DNA from: an uncultured Desulfomicrobiaceae bacterium
GTDB taxonomy: Bacteria; Desulfobacterota; Desulfovibrionia; Desulfovibrionales; Desulfomicrobiaceae
NCBI GenBank assembly: GCA_937989665.1
Contig: CALKRN010000003.1
Coordinates: 1-64,000, forward strand
DNA: 64,000 bases
Direction of reading: 5' to 3'
The translations under genes were made by a program, and so were the position numbers. Each line of letters opens with the position of its first letter. Positions within the stretch are counted from its first letter, which is position 1. The notes below the pieces were generated by a model, which searched no databases, was not told the DNA's origin, and saw only the letters and a list, made by a program, of their open reading frames with translations. Below are positions 54,045 through 63,523 of the stretch, one piece after another.

Positions 54045-55049
54045 GTGTCAAAGCAAGCAGCAACACCGCAAGAGAGGGGCGTCGTCCATCTGGTGGTGGC
54101 GGCAGAGCAAGATGGTCGTAAACTCTTTTCGTTTGTGCGGGCCCATTTTGGCCCTTTGCCCCAGAGCTTGCTGTTGCGGCTCACCCGCACAGGGCAGATT
54201 CGGGTGGATGGCAAGCGGGTGGACCCCTTTGTGCGCCTGAAAGCAGGCCAGACGGTCCGTATCCCTCCTCTTGCTCCTGAAGGCGCAGGGACGAGGGCTG
54301 TTCGTTCGTCAGAGGGCGGGTATTGCGAGTCTGCTCTTCACCTGCACCCGCAAGGCGCAGGGGCCAGGACCGTGGCGCCGCTCCCAGAGCTCCCCATCGT
54401 TTTTTTGGACGATGACCTTATCGTGGTAGACAAACCCGCAGGTCTGCCGGTGCATCCCGGCACGGGTTGGAGCGATGCGGTGACAGTGCGCCTGGCGGCC
54501 CAATTTCCGCGCTTTGCCCCTATCCCCGTCCATCGCCTCGATCGCGCCACTTCTGGGCTGCTCCTCTGTGCCCGCACTCATGCGGCCTTGCGCCGTCTGC
54601 ACGCGGCCTGGTCCCAGGTGCGCAAAGGGTACCTTGTTTGGGTTGAGGGAGGATGGCGGTACGAAGAGATGCTCATAGATATCCCCTTAGGCAAACAAAG
54701 CCACTTAGGCTATGAAAAGGTTACAGCCGGACAAGGCAAAGAGGCTCGCACCCTGGTGACCCCTTTGATTGTGACTTCCAGGCGGAGCCTACTGGGAGTT
54801 GTGCTCGGTACTGGCCGTACCCACCAGATCCGAGTCCATCTCTCCCACCTCGGCCATCCCGTTATCGGGGACGCTAAGTATGGGACCCCAGGGCCGCGCC
54901 TGCTCTTGCACGCCACGGTCCTCTCTGGTCCAGGAGTGGACTTCGTTGCCCTGCCCTCCTGGCCACACCCGTATCTCCTCACCCCAACTGCGCTTGCCCA
55001 AGTTACACTATGGCGTTGCCGCGTCCCTACGCTTTCTGTGGCGCTTTAA
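54045..55049 (+). CDS. RluA-family rRNA pseudouridine synthase
   Basis: 334 residues from GTG 54045, the first good start in frame; the open frame back to 53805 overlaps the divergent gene. An N-terminal S4-type RNA-binding region (LPQSLLLRLTRTGQIRVDGKR) precedes the catalytic domain: LIVVDKPAGLPVHPG, the aspartate motif PVHRLDRATSGLLLCARTH, and GRTHQIRVHLSHLGHPVIGD. RluC/RluD-type target sites in 23S rRNA are the likeliest. Its 3' end overlaps the glycosyltransferase by 40 nt. Confidence 0.88.
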   Translation: MSKQAATPQERGVVHLVVAAEQDGRKLFSFVRAHFGPLPQSLLLRLTRTGQIRVDGKRVDPFVRLKAGQTVRIPPLAPEGAGTRAVRSSEGGYCESALHLHPQGAGARTVAPLPELPIVFLDDDLIVVDKPAGLPVHPGTGWSDAVTVRLAAQFPRFAPIPVHRLDRATSGLLLCARTHAALRRLHAAWSQVRKGYLVWVEGGWRYEEMLIDIPLGKQSHLGYEKVTAGQGKEARTLVTPLIVTSRRSLLGVVLGTGRTHQIRVHLSHLGHPVIGDAKYGTPGPRLLLHATVLSGPGVDFVALPSWPHPYLLTPTALAQVTLWRCRVPTLSVAL

Positions 55050-56491
55050 TTGCCGCCTTTACTCTCCTTCGGCTGGCTTTTGTCCTTGCCGCCCCCTTGG
55101 ATCTTGCCCCGGATGAGGCCCAGTACTGGGATTGGAGCCGCACGCTCCAGCTTTCGTACTACTCCAAACCCCCGCTTATCGCCTGGTGGATCGCCCTATG
55201 GACTTCGTGGCTCGGCGATACCGTCCTTGGCGTGCGCGCCGGGGCCGTGGCAGGTTCGGTGCTCCTCCAAGGGGTGTGGTGGTGGTGGGCGGCGCGGGTT
55301 TGGCGCCGACCCGAGGCCGCGCCATGGGTCTTGCTTGTCCTCAACACCACCGTTTTCCTGAGTGCTGGTGCGGTGCTCATGACCACAGATAACCTCTTGC
55401 TCCTGTGGTGGAGTGCCGCCTTGGCCTTTTTCCACCTGGTCCTGCGCGAAAATCGCGGCTGGGCCCCCTTGGCCGTGGCCCTCGCCCTCGGGGTCCTGGC
55501 CAAGTACACCATGCTGGCTTTTGTGCCGGTGGCGCTTGTGGCCGCATGGCGCTGGGGGCGTCGTTGGCCCTTGCCGCCAGGGTTTTGGGCGCGTCTTGGC
55601 CTTGCCTTGGGGTTGGGAGCCGTGGTGGGAGGAGCGCCCCTCATTGTCTGGAATCTCGACCATGATTGGGTGGGAGTGAAACACGTCCTCTACCGCGGGT
55701 CGATCGTCGGAGCAACGGCCACGCGCCTTTTGCGGTTCGATAGTCCCATCGAGTTCGTGGCGAGTCAAATCGCCCTACTGACCCCCTGGTGGGCCTTTTT
55801 TCTCCTTCAGGGCCTGCGGCGCAGCGCTGCCCTGGACCCCGAGGTCGCCCTCCTGGGGCGCACCTTCTTTTGGCCGGTGTTTGGCGCCTTTGGTTTGTGG
55901 AGTTTCCATACCAAAATCGAGGCCAATTGGGCCGTGACCGCCTATGCTGGCGGCCTGATGCTGGTGGCGGAGACCTTCCGCCACGTCGCCGCCACGCATC
56001 CTCGCAGCCGGCGCTGGATCGTGGGGGCTAGCCTTGGTGTGGCCCTCGCGGTCTATCTCCAGGCGGTCGTCCCTCTGCCTGGTCCACTCCTTGGCCGTCT
56101 TGTTGGCTGGCGGGAGATGGGCGAGGCTGTTGGCCGCCAGATGCAGGCACTCCCTGGCCCAACCTTTGCCTTCGCCGAAGAATATGGAGTGACGGCGGAA
56201 CTCTCCTTTTATACCCCAGGCCAGCAGCGGGCCTATTGCATCGATACCGGCCGCAAACGCAACCAATATGACCTCTGGCCTGCCCCTGGGCCCGGGTTCC
56301 AGGATGCCGTCTTTGTCCAGCGCGGGCGTAAGGCCATGCCGCCCCCCCAAGTACAGGCACTCTTTCGCCACATCGAACCCCCGATTTTCCTCGAGACAAG
56401 CCGCCGCGGGATACGGGGCCAGACCTTTACCCTGTTTGTGTGTCGGGGCTACTGTGGCCGCTGGCCCCACACCGAGGCCAAGAAATACTGA
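55010..56491 (+). CDS. ArnT/PMT-type (GT39/GT83) membrane glycosyltransferase
   Basis: 493 residues with about ten membrane helices. The periplasmic acidic motif LAPDEAQYWDWSRTLQLSYY after helix 1 is the hallmark of dolichyl/undecaprenyl-phosphate mannosyl- and aminoarabinosyltransferases. Then LMTTDNLLLLWWSAALAFFH and VLAKYTMLAFVPVAL. Acceptor could be lipid A, a protein or a glycan; none is indicated by neighbours. The reading frame begins inside the RluA gene, so translation may be coupled. Confidence 0.8.
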   Translation: MALPRPYAFCGALIAAFTLLRLAFVLAAPLDLAPDEAQYWDWSRTLQLSYYSKPPLIAWWIALWTSWLGDTVLGVRAGAVAGSVLLQGVWWWWAARVWRRPEAAPWVLLVLNTTVFLSAGAVLMTTDNLLLLWWSAALAFFHLVLRENRGWAPLAVALALGVLAKYTMLAFVPVALVAAWRWGRRWPLPPGFWARLGLALGLGAVVGGAPLIVWNLDHDWVGVKHVLYRGSIVGATATRLLRFDSPIEFVASQIALLTPWWAFFLLQGLRRSAALDPEVALLGRTFFWPVFGAFGLWSFHTKIEANWAVTAYAGGLMLVAETFRHVAATHPRSRRWIVGASLGVALAVYLQAVVPLPGPLLGRLVGWREMGEAVGRQMQALPGPTFAFAEEYGVTAELSFYTPGQQRAYCIDTGRKRNQYDLWPAPGPGFQDAVFVQRGRKAMPPPQVQALFRHIEPPIFLETSRRGIRGQTFTLFVCRGYCGRWPHTEAKKY

Positions 56492-56505
56492 CACGGAGTC
56501 TTTTG

Positions 56506-57690
56506 ATGTCCCTCATCCTTGCCCCTGGACGCGAGAGCTCTTTGCGTCGTCGTCACCCTTGGATCTTTGCTGGCGCCATCGCACGCCAACCGCAGGACCT
56601 TGCCCCTGGGGCGGTGGTGGACGTGCTTGATGCCACAAACGCGTGGTGTGCTCGCGCCGGGGTAAGCCCAGCCTCCCAGATCCGAGCGCGGGTGTGGACC
56701 TTTGACCCGCAAGAGAGGGTGGATGCAGCCCTCATCCTCCACCGGTTGGAGGCCGCCGTGGCCCGGCGTCGGCATCTGCCTGACTTCGAGGCGGCCACAG
56801 CTTGGCGCTATGTCTTTGCCGAATCGGACGGACTGCCGGGGCTCATTGTTGATGGCTATGGAGAGACCATCGTCTTTCAAATCCTTACTGCCGGGATGGA
56901 GGCCTGGCGTGACGCGGTGCGTACCGCCCTGGCCGCGGTCTTTCCGCAGTGCACGATACTGGAACGATCCGACGTAGCGGTGCGCAAAAAAGAAGGTCTT
57001 CAGGAGCGAGTTGCGGTCATTGCAGGGCAGGTCCCAGGGCTCGTCGCCGTGGAGGAGTATGGAATCCGCTTTTGGGTGGACGTCCTTTGTGGCCAGAAGA
57101 CCGGGATGTACCTCGATCAGCGCACCAACCGTCAGGCCGTGCGCCGGGCCGCGGCAGGCGCCCGGGTGCTCAATTGCTTCTGCTATACCGGGGGCTTTGG
57201 CCTTGCCGCTTTGGCCGGAGGCGCTACCGAGGTAACCCAAGTGGAGAGTTCCGCCACGGCCCTGGCCCTGGCCCAACGCAATGCCATGGCCAATGGCTTT
57301 GAAGGACGGGTGCGCCATGTGGAAGCAGATGTCTTTTCGTTTCTGCGCGCCCAGGTCCAGGCTGGCGAACGCTATGACCTCATTATCCTCGACCCCCCTA
57401 AGTTTGTGGAGGCCAAAGCCGCCCTGGCCCGAGGCTGCCGCGGCTACAAGGACATCAACTATTGGGCCTTCCGTCTCTTGGCCCCTGGCGGTCAGCTTTT
57501 TACCTTTTCCTGCTCTGGGCTCGTGGACGCTGCCCTTTTCCAGAAGGTCGTGGCCGATGCCGCCCTCGATGCCGGCGTCGAGGCCTCTATCCTTGCGTTC
57601 CTCGCCCAGGCCCCAGACCATCCCGTGCGTACGAGTTTCCCTGAGGCTGCTTATCTCAAAGGGCTTCACCTGGTGGTGACGGCGAAGTGA
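56506..57690 (+). CDS. Class I rRNA methyltransferase, RlmI type
   Basis: 394 residues. N-terminal PUA-like part (ILAPGRESSLRRRHPWIFAG; then VVDVLDATNAWCARAG) and methyltransferase domain with VLNCFCYTGGFGLAALAGG, VTQVESSATALALAQRN and YDLIILDPPKFVEAKAALAR, as in RlmI/YccW enzymes that make m5C1962 of 23S rRNA. Conserved YKDINYWAFRLLAPGG and FTFSCSGLVDAALFQKVV near the end. ATG 56506 has GGAG upstream; the extension to 56440 is in a different context. Confidence 0.9.
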   Translation: MSLILAPGRESSLRRRHPWIFAGAIARQPQDLAPGAVVDVLDATNAWCARAGVSPASQIRARVWTFDPQERVDAALILHRLEAAVARRRHLPDFEAATAWRYVFAESDGLPGLIVDGYGETIVFQILTAGMEAWRDAVRTALAAVFPQCTILERSDVAVRKKEGLQERVAVIAGQVPGLVAVEEYGIRFWVDVLCGQKTGMYLDQRTNRQAVRRAAAGARVLNCFCYTGGFGLAALAGGATEVTQVESSATALALAQRNAMANGFEGRVRHVEADVFSFLRAQVQAGERYDLIILDPPKFVEAKAALARGCRGYKDINYWAFRLLAPGGQLFTFSCSGLVDAALFQKVVADAALDAGVEASILAFLAQAPDHPVRTSFPEAAYLKGLHLVVTAK

Positions 57691-57707
57691 CCAGCAGGGA
57701 GCCGAGA

Positions 57708-60530
57708 TCATTCCCAGAGTGGTGCCAGCACCGCAGCAGGGAGGAAGCGGGGCATGTGCGAGGCGTCAGGCAAGGCCCCAGGGGAGAGCAGATCCCGGTG
57801 CCGCGTGCCGCTCATGGCCACGGTAAGGTGCATCCCGTTGGCACCACGAACAACCTCCTGCCAGAAGGAGGCCACGTCTTCCCACCGCAAGGTATCAAGG
57901 GCCTCAAGAAGTTGTTGCCGTCCCTGCCAACTGGCCTGGCCAAGGACAAGGTCGCGGGAGAGCCAGCCCAATTCTTCATGGAGGGTCTGGGGAGGGGTGG
58001 CCAGGCGGGCAGACAGACCCTCCCGCACCGAGGCAAAGGCCGGCGCTAGGTCCGCAACGTCGAGGGAAGCCAAGAACTCTTCGATGCGGGCTGTAAGTTC
58101 TTGGGCCCCAGCCACAGGGCTCTGGATGCCAAAGCCTATCCCTGCCACGTGTCCCACCTGCAGGGGAAAGGCACTGACGATATATCCCAGTTGGGCCTCA
58201 GTACGGAGCTGGTGGTAAAAGCGAGCCCCTACCAAGTCTGCGACCACAAGGCTGGCGGCCCGGCGCTCTGAAGTTGGCTCCGGAGCGAAGGCCGCGAGGA
58301 TGGCGGCGCTGTCTTCCAGCTCTACAGGGCGCTGGATAGTAAGACGGGTTCCCGCCTGCGGTAGGAGGCGAACCAGCTGGGGAGGAGTGGTATCTCGAAA
58401 ACCAAAGACGTGGATCACGGTCTTGGCCAGTTCTTGGATCTCTGGGCGGCTCAGATTGCCTAAGGCGAGGAGCTGGAAGGCGAGGCTTGGGAGCATCTGC
58501 CGGCGCCAACGCTCCACCTGCTCCCGAGTTAGGGCGCGGGTAGCGGCAATGCGTTCTTCTCGCGAGAAGTTCGGCAGGCGCAAGGCGCGCTGGAGCTGGC
58601 CCGTGGCTTGGCCAAAGACGCCCCGCGTCCGTTCACTTTCCAGAAGACGGATCTGCTCAGCCTTGGCCTTGGCAAACCCTTGAGCAGAGATGGGCTTGGT
58701 CCATAACGCCAAGGTCCGGACCATGAGCTCTGGGGCATGGTGGTGGAAGCCCTCCACCTGGAGGGTGAAGCCTTCGGCCTCGGCATCGAGGCTCAAAGAG
58801 AGTCCAGCATCAGCCGCCATGAACCGCAGGGGCGCCAGCTCGTGGCGCCAATACTCGGCGAGCAAGGCCGCAGAGCTCGCATCCTTTGCACTTTTACCCA
58901 AAAGAGGAGCCGTGGCCCGCAGCCACAAGGCGACTTTGGGTTGATGGATAAAACGCGACGGCATCCACCAGGCGCGCAGGCCGCGGGCCGCGTAAACCAT
59001 CTCTGGCCGCGTTTGGGGTTCGTTGGGACGCAAGAAGAGATCGGTGGGCACAAAAGGATTGAGCTCCGGGAGGCGGTTTGAGGGGGAGGCTGGTATCCGC
59101 AGGGCTGGCGGGAGGGGACGCACCGCAAAGGGAGTGCCGAAAAAATACGCTGTTTGGTCGGTGGGAGCTGTGGGGTCCACGGAAAAGACACGGGCGTGTT
59201 CTGGGATAAGAACGCGAAGGATGGCCTGAATTTGATGCGCATCAAGGTCGTCGAGGCGATAGGGACCAAAGAGGACGTCGTCTGGAGGGTAGCGGAGCAT
59301 ATTTCCAACAAGCTTGGCCGCCAGGTCAAAGCCACGGCCTGGGGGGTCGTAGCGGAAATGGAGTTCGGCGAGCTGGCGCTGTTGGTGGAAAAAGGCCTCC
59401 CACCACGGGTCTGGGGCCTGCGCAAGGGTTTTGAGAAAGCGAAAAACAGCTGCCGCCACGGACAGGCGCTGCTGTGCCCCCTTGTCCGTCAATTGGATAT
59501 GAATGGAGAGGAGCGCGGCATTGCCGAGAGTCTCGGTATCCACACCAGCAGAGAGAGACAAGGCGAGTCCATCCTGGCGGAGGGTCTCCACGAGGCTGCC
59601 TGGAGTCTCGGCGCCGATGGCAGCAGCCACCAGTTCCAGGGGCTTGGTGCGGCGGTCATCGAAGCGAAGGGGGAGAGGAAAATCGATGCGGAGGCTTTGC
59701 AGGGGCCGCACCGGCCGGACATCGATCCAGCGGCCCATCTCGGCCGGGGTGGCCACAGGGGCCGTTATGGCGGGTACGGCGTGGGCGCGCACCGGTATCC
59801 GGCCAAAGGCGTCTCGGGCTAGGGATTCGAGAGAGTCCAGATCCTGGGGACCAAGGACCGCGGCCTTCATGAGAGGCGCGGAATAGAAGGTGCTGTGGAA
59901 TTGCACCAGGGCCTGGTGGAGGGGAGCGCCAGGCTTATCCGCCAGGGTTTCGAGATTGCCGCCGGTAAATCGAGTAGCCGGATGGGCAGGATGGAGGGCA
60001 CTGAGGGCGAGCATGGCGAGGCGGCGGCCATCTTCGAATTTTTTGGACTCCATTTCCGCGTGGACGGCGTGGCGTTCTTTGTCCACAAATGTGGGATCAA
60101 GGAGGGGAAAGGCGAGGGTGTCAGCAAGGCGGAGCAGGCCTTCGGCCAAGGCCGGGGGATCGATTTCAAACACATAGATCGTGGAGCCATAGGCGGTCAT
60201 GGCATTGGTGTTTCCTCCAAAGCGCTCCACGTATGCTTGGAAGGCCCCGGGCTCAGGGTAAGCGGCAGAGCCCAAAAAGAGCATGTGCTCGAGAAAATGG
60301 GCCAGCCCGGGATGGGTCATTGGGTCATGGAGGCTGCCTACCGGTAAGCCTACGGCGGCAGCGGCCTTGGTGGCGCTTGGGTCATGGACGAGAAGGACCG
60401 TGAGCCCAGTATCTAGGGCAACATAACGAAACTGGCGCAGGTCGTCTGGTGGGGAGATAATGGCTTGGGCCAGGCAAGCGCACAACAGCCAGAAGACGGT
60501 CGTGAGGATGAGAAGAAAACGAGGGGGCAT
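57708..60530 (-). CDS. M16 family metallopeptidase (protease III/insulysin-like)
   Basis: 940 residues, secreted: signal peptide with helix LLILTTVFWLLCACLAQA (residues 5-22). Catalytic zinc motif GLAHFLEHMLFLG (H78, E81, H82) and distal ligand in KERHAVHAEME (E159). The four-domain clam shape of M16A enzymes follows, with SFRYDPPG-type and LGYIVSAFPLQVGHVAGIGF (substrate anchor region). Likely periplasmic peptide degradation. GGAGGAACC precedes the ATG. Not overlapping its neighbours. Confidence 0.92.
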   Translation of the reverse strand: MPPRFLLILTTVFWLLCACLAQAIISPPDDLRQFRYVALDTGLTVLLVHDPSATKAAAAVGLPVGSLHDPMTHPGLAHFLEHMLFLGSAAYPEPGAFQAYVERFGGNTNAMTAYGSTIYVFEIDPPALAEGLLRLADTLAFPLLDPTFVDKERHAVHAEMESKKFEDGRRLAMLALSALHPAHPATRFTGGNLETLADKPGAPLHQALVQFHSTFYSAPLMKAAVLGPQDLDSLESLARDAFGRIPVRAHAVPAITAPVATPAEMGRWIDVRPVRPLQSLRIDFPLPLRFDDRRTKPLELVAAAIGAETPGSLVETLRQDGLALSLSAGVDTETLGNAALLSIHIQLTDKGAQQRLSVAAAVFRFLKTLAQAPDPWWEAFFHQQRQLAELHFRYDPPGRGFDLAAKLVGNMLRYPPDDVLFGPYRLDDLDAHQIQAILRVLIPEHARVFSVDPTAPTDQTAYFFGTPFAVRPLPPALRIPASPSNRLPELNPFVPTDLFLRPNEPQTRPEMVYAARGLRAWWMPSRFIHQPKVALWLRATAPLLGKSAKDASSAALLAEYWRHELAPLRFMAADAGLSLSLDAEAEGFTLQVEGFHHHAPELMVRTLALWTKPISAQGFAKAKAEQIRLLESERTRGVFGQATGQLQRALRLPNFSREERIAATRALTREQVERWRRQMLPSLAFQLLALGNLSRPEIQELAKTVIHVFGFRDTTPPQLVRLLPQAGTRLTIQRPVELEDSAAILAAFAPEPTSERRAASLVVADLVGARFYHQLRTEAQLGYIVSAFPLQVGHVAGIGFGIQSPVAGAQELTARIEEFLASLDVADLAPAFASVREGLSARLATPPQTLHEELGWLSRDLVLGQASWQGRQQLLEALDTLRWEDVASFWQEVVRGANGMHLTVAMSGTRHRDLLSPGALPDASHMPRFLPAAVLAPLWE

Positions 60531-60668
60531 GGTTCCTCCTCCAAGGAAGATGGTCTCTCTTGCATAGCGGTGAAACGCTGGGCGTCAAGGGCGCATGCGT
60601 TGACAAAAGTCCTTCCTCAGGTAGTGGGATGAAGCATTGTCCACCCTTGAGCCGTAAGGAGTTTTGGT

Positions 60669-61271
60669 ATGTATCCTTCGCCGTATCAACCGGATTTCAG
60701 CAAACGCGACCCCTATCCTGGGGTGGATCCCATGTTCCCCACCCGCTGGTCGCCACGGGCATTGGTGAAGACCGCCATTGCCGAGGAGGATCTCCTGCGC
60801 ATCTTCGACGCCGCCCGCTGGGCACCCTCCTCCTACAACGAGCAACCGTGGCGGTTTCTGGTCTCCACGACGGAGACCTTCGACACCTTCCTTGGCCTCT
60901 TGGTGGAGGCCAACCAAAAATGGGCCCAAAATGCCTCGGTCCTCGGCTTTGTCGTGGCCAAGCGCCATTTTACCCACAACGACAAACCCAACGATTGCGC
61001 CGTGTTCGATTGTGGCTCGGCCTGGATGTCCATGACCTTCCAGGCGCGGCTTTTGGGGCTGTACACTCATGGCATGGCGGGTATCAAAAAAGACGCCATC
61101 TACACGACCTTTGGCATCGACCGAGAACGCTTTGAGGTTGTGGCGGGCTTTGCCATTGGCGTCCTCGATGCACGGGAGACCCTCCCCAAGCCCTACATTG
61201 ATTGGGAGGTTCCTTCTCCCCGCAAGCCTTTGGCTGAGATCTTGTTCCAAGGGGCGTGGCCGCAGCCGTAG
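60669..61271 (+). CDS. Nitroreductase family protein
   Basis: 200 residues, FMN-dependent nitroreductase fold. RWSPRALVKTAI and FDAARWAPSSYNEQPWRFLV form the N-terminal FMN-binding motif; CGSAWMSMTFQARLLGLYTH is the second helix; VVAGFAIGVLDARE with GYID-like ending supports the family. AAGGAG precedes the ATG. Physiological substrate unknown; quinone or nitro compounds are common in the family. Confidence 0.85.
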   Translation: MYPSPYQPDFSKRDPYPGVDPMFPTRWSPRALVKTAIAEEDLLRIFDAARWAPSSYNEQPWRFLVSTTETFDTFLGLLVEANQKWAQNASVLGFVVAKRHFTHNDKPNDCAVFDCGSAWMSMTFQARLLGLYTHGMAGIKKDAIYTTFGIDRERFEVVAGFAIGVLDARETLPKPYIDWEVPSPRKPLAEILFQGAWPQP

Positions 61272-61434
61272 GCGCAGTGCCCTCTCCCTTGCCCGGGTGC
61301 CACGGCTCTGCGCGGTATCCTCTCTGATGGGGGGCTCTTGGCGATCCAAGACCAAAGGGACTCCCTGTGGCGGGGCGTGTGGTGGGCTTTGGTTTGTGCA
61401 AAGGGAGGGCGGTCCCCCGCCCGGGGCCTCTCAC
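61272..61434. terminator. Convergent gap with GC-rich hairpin
   Basis: Between the convergent nitroreductase and tcdA-like genes. GGGCGG-TCCC-CCGCCC (61407-61422) can fold as a 6-bp hairpin near the tcdA end. No T-tract follows. No gene seen. Confidence 0.4.
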
Positions 61435-62184
61435 CTATGGCGTTGCGGCAAAGACTTCAGGCAGGAGGATGCGGATGACTTCGGCTGCGGCCAGAAGGCC
61501 AAAGATCCCCGTGAGGTAGGAGATGGAGCCCAGGGGAGTCCGTGGTCTGCCCTGGGCTCCTCTTTCGGGTTCTTCGCCAAGGAGCGGGGGCCGCGTATTG
61601 TGAGGGACTTCCGTGGAAAAGACGCAGCGCACGCCGCTTTGAATCCCTAGGCGGCGCAAGCGTTTGCGCAGGATCTGCGCCAAAGGGCAGACGCGAGTCT
61701 TGGCAAGGTCGGCCACGTGGATTTTTGTGGGGTCCACCTTGGCCGCGGCCCCCATGCTGGAGACCACCGGGATGCCCAGGCCAACGGCAGCGGCGATGAG
61801 GTGCACCTTGGCGTTCACCCCGTCGATGGCGTCGATAAGGGCGTCCCAGCGAGGATCGAGAAAGGCTGCCGCTGTCTCTGGGGCCACAAAGACCTGGTGG
61901 GCGAGGACCCAACACTCGGGATTGATGTCAAGAACGCGTTGCCGAGCCACCTCGACTTTGGGCTGACCTTCGGTGGACACGAGGGCGAAGAGCTGGCGGT
62001 TGCGGTTAGTGACCCCTACCTGGTCATGGTCAAAGAGATGGAGCTCGCCGATTCCGGCGCGGGCGAGGGCCTCGGTGGCATACGAGCCCACGGCGCCGAG
62101 ACCGACGACCGCCACCCGCGCCCTGCGCAGGCGATCCATGGCCTGTGGCCCGAGGAGCTGAAGGGTGCGGGCAAAGGGCATCAT
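61435..62184 (-). CDS. tcdA: tRNA threonylcarbamoyladenosine dehydratase (TcdA/CsdL)
   Basis: 249 residues, E1-like ThiF fold. VVGLGAVGSYATEALARAGI binds nucleotide; LHLFDHDQVGVTNRNRQLFA and the later DAIDGVNAKVHLIAA are typical of TcdA, which cyclises t6A to ct6A in tRNA. The second half has SSMGAAAKVDPTKIHVADLA and AQILRKRLRRLGI. The start is ATGATG at 62184 with AGGAGG ahead; a long frame to 62577 overlaps tatD and is spurious. Confidence 0.87.
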   Translation of the reverse strand: MMPFARTLQLLGPQAMDRLRRARVAVVGLGAVGSYATEALARAGIGELHLFDHDQVGVTNRNRQLFALVSTEGQPKVEVARQRVLDINPECWVLAHQVFVAPETAAAFLDPRWDALIDAIDGVNAKVHLIAAAVGLGIPVVSSMGAAAKVDPTKIHVADLAKTRVCPLAQILRKRLRRLGIQSGVRCVFSTEVPHNTRPPLLGEEPERGAQGRPRTPLGSISYLTGIFGLLAAAEVIRILLPEVFAATP

Positions 62185-62251
62185 ACGCCGTCCTCCTTGG
62201 AGGGGGCGACGGCGTGAAGCCACAGCGCTCGTCCATGGCGCAAGCTGGGCA

Positions 62252-63088
62252 TCATGGGCTGCCTCCGCTGGAGAGGGAGAAGAAGGCCAGTGCTGTGGCG
62301 GTGGTGCGGCGAGCGAGGGCGATGGGGTCTTCGCCACGGATGCAGGCGAGCTCGGCCGCGATCCAGGGGAGTGTGGCCGGTTCATTGCGCTCATAAGGCA
62401 CGCCAGCAGGGGCGATGGCTGGGCTATCGGTCTCCACCAGGAGGCGGTCGGCGCGGATGCGGGCGGCGGCAGTCCGCGTCTTGCGGTTCGCCGGCCAAGT
62501 GACGGAGCCTGCCACAGAGAGGTGGAAGCCGAGCTTTTCAAATACCGGCACCATCTCATGGGAGCCACAATAGGCATGGAGCATCATCCGTTGGGGCCGC
62601 ACCGCCATGGCGGAGACGAGTTCCACGAGACGGCCAAAGGCCTTGCGGCAATGGATGCTCACGGGCCGTTGGTAGCGGGCGGCCAGGTCCATCTGGGCAA
62701 GGAAGACTTCTTCCTGCAGGGCATCGTCTCGGCCAGCTATCTGGCGGTCGAGGCCGATCTCGCCGATGGCCACCGGATAGCTCGCCACCAAGGCCTCGAG
62801 GCGAGAAAGCCACCCAGGGCTGCGGCCAGCTACAAACCAGGGGTGGATGCCAAGACAAGGGACAACTTCTGGATGATCCTCGGCAAGGCGCAGGATGAGG
62901 TCCCAATCCCCTTCGTCATCGCTATTGCACACCAACCGCACCACCCCAACAGCTTGGGCACGGGCAATGACCCCCGGGATGTCGGCGCGCAAGTGGCCAT
63001 CTTGGAGATGGCAATGGGCATCCACCAGGGGGGTCCCGAGAAGCGGGCTCTGGGGAGCAAGGTGTACGGAGCACATGGCGGGATGCAT
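62252..63088 (-). CDS. tatD: TatD-family metal-dependent hydrolase
   Basis: 278 residues. TIM-barrel deoxyribonuclease family. VDAHCHLQDG gives the HxH ligands, then CLGIHPWFVAG, AIGEIGLDR (Glu), SIHCRKAFGRLVEL (His), MLHAYCGS (His) and LLVETDSPAIAP (Asp). All metal ligands are present. Family members cut DNA 3' ends or process peptides; the exact role is unclear. Upstream of tcdA on the same strand. Confidence 0.88.
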   Translation of the reverse strand: MHPAMCSVHLAPQSPLLGTPLVDAHCHLQDGHLRADIPGVIARAQAVGVVRLVCNSDDEGDWDLILRLAEDHPEVVPCLGIHPWFVAGRSPGWLSRLEALVASYPVAIGEIGLDRQIAGRDDALQEEVFLAQMDLAARYQRPVSIHCRKAFGRLVELVSAMAVRPQRMMLHAYCGSHEMVPVFEKLGFHLSVAGSVTWPANRKTRTAAARIRADRLLVETDSPAIAPAGVPYERNEPATLPWIAAELACIRGEDPIALARRTTATALAFFSLSSGGSP

Positions 63089-63523
63089 GGCAAAAGGAGT
63101 CCTGGCTTAGGTAAGGGAAAGGGTAGATCGTGCCGCCTTAGGGAACAACGCCTAGCGGGAAGGGGTGGGGAATGGCAATCCTTCATCCGTTTTGCAAAAG
63201 ACAATGTGCCCCTGGAAGGGATCGTTCCCATACCTGGCGGCTCCTTGCCGCGCATAACCCTCTCCTCGGAGCAGTGGAACGACGCCGACAGCTCGGCCCG
63301 GGCATGTGTCTCCCCCACCATGCCTTCGGGCCAACGCCGTTCGATGCCCATCAGCCGCCGCGTTTTTCATGAAGACATCCCCCCTTGGCATGAGGGCATG
63401 TGCATTGTCCTCCTTGGCGCTGCCAAGAGGTTTGTACAGCACCCATCATTTTTTTTCTTCTTGCAAAAAGAGGGAGAATCCCACTAGCTAGGGCACAAAA
63501 TATATTTTTTGGAGGAAGAATAC
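63089..63523. other. Intergenic region between tatD and the chemotaxis receptor
   Basis: A GTG-started frame of 96 codons on the minus strand (63152-63442) has acceptable codon use but no recognisable family. The right end is AT-rich (63440-63520), probably the promoter region of the receptor gene, with TTTTTTGGAGGAAG just before its ATG. I cannot support a gene here. Confidence 0.35.

Noticed and set aside
62185-62577. Long N-terminal extension of the tcdA-like frame
   Set aside because: It overlaps tatD in another frame and is Ser/Pro-rich; AGGAGG precedes the ATG at 62184.
63152-63442. 96-codon GTG-started frame between tatD and the receptor gene
   Set aside because: No recognisable family, no good SD, and alternative frames on both strands are equally open.
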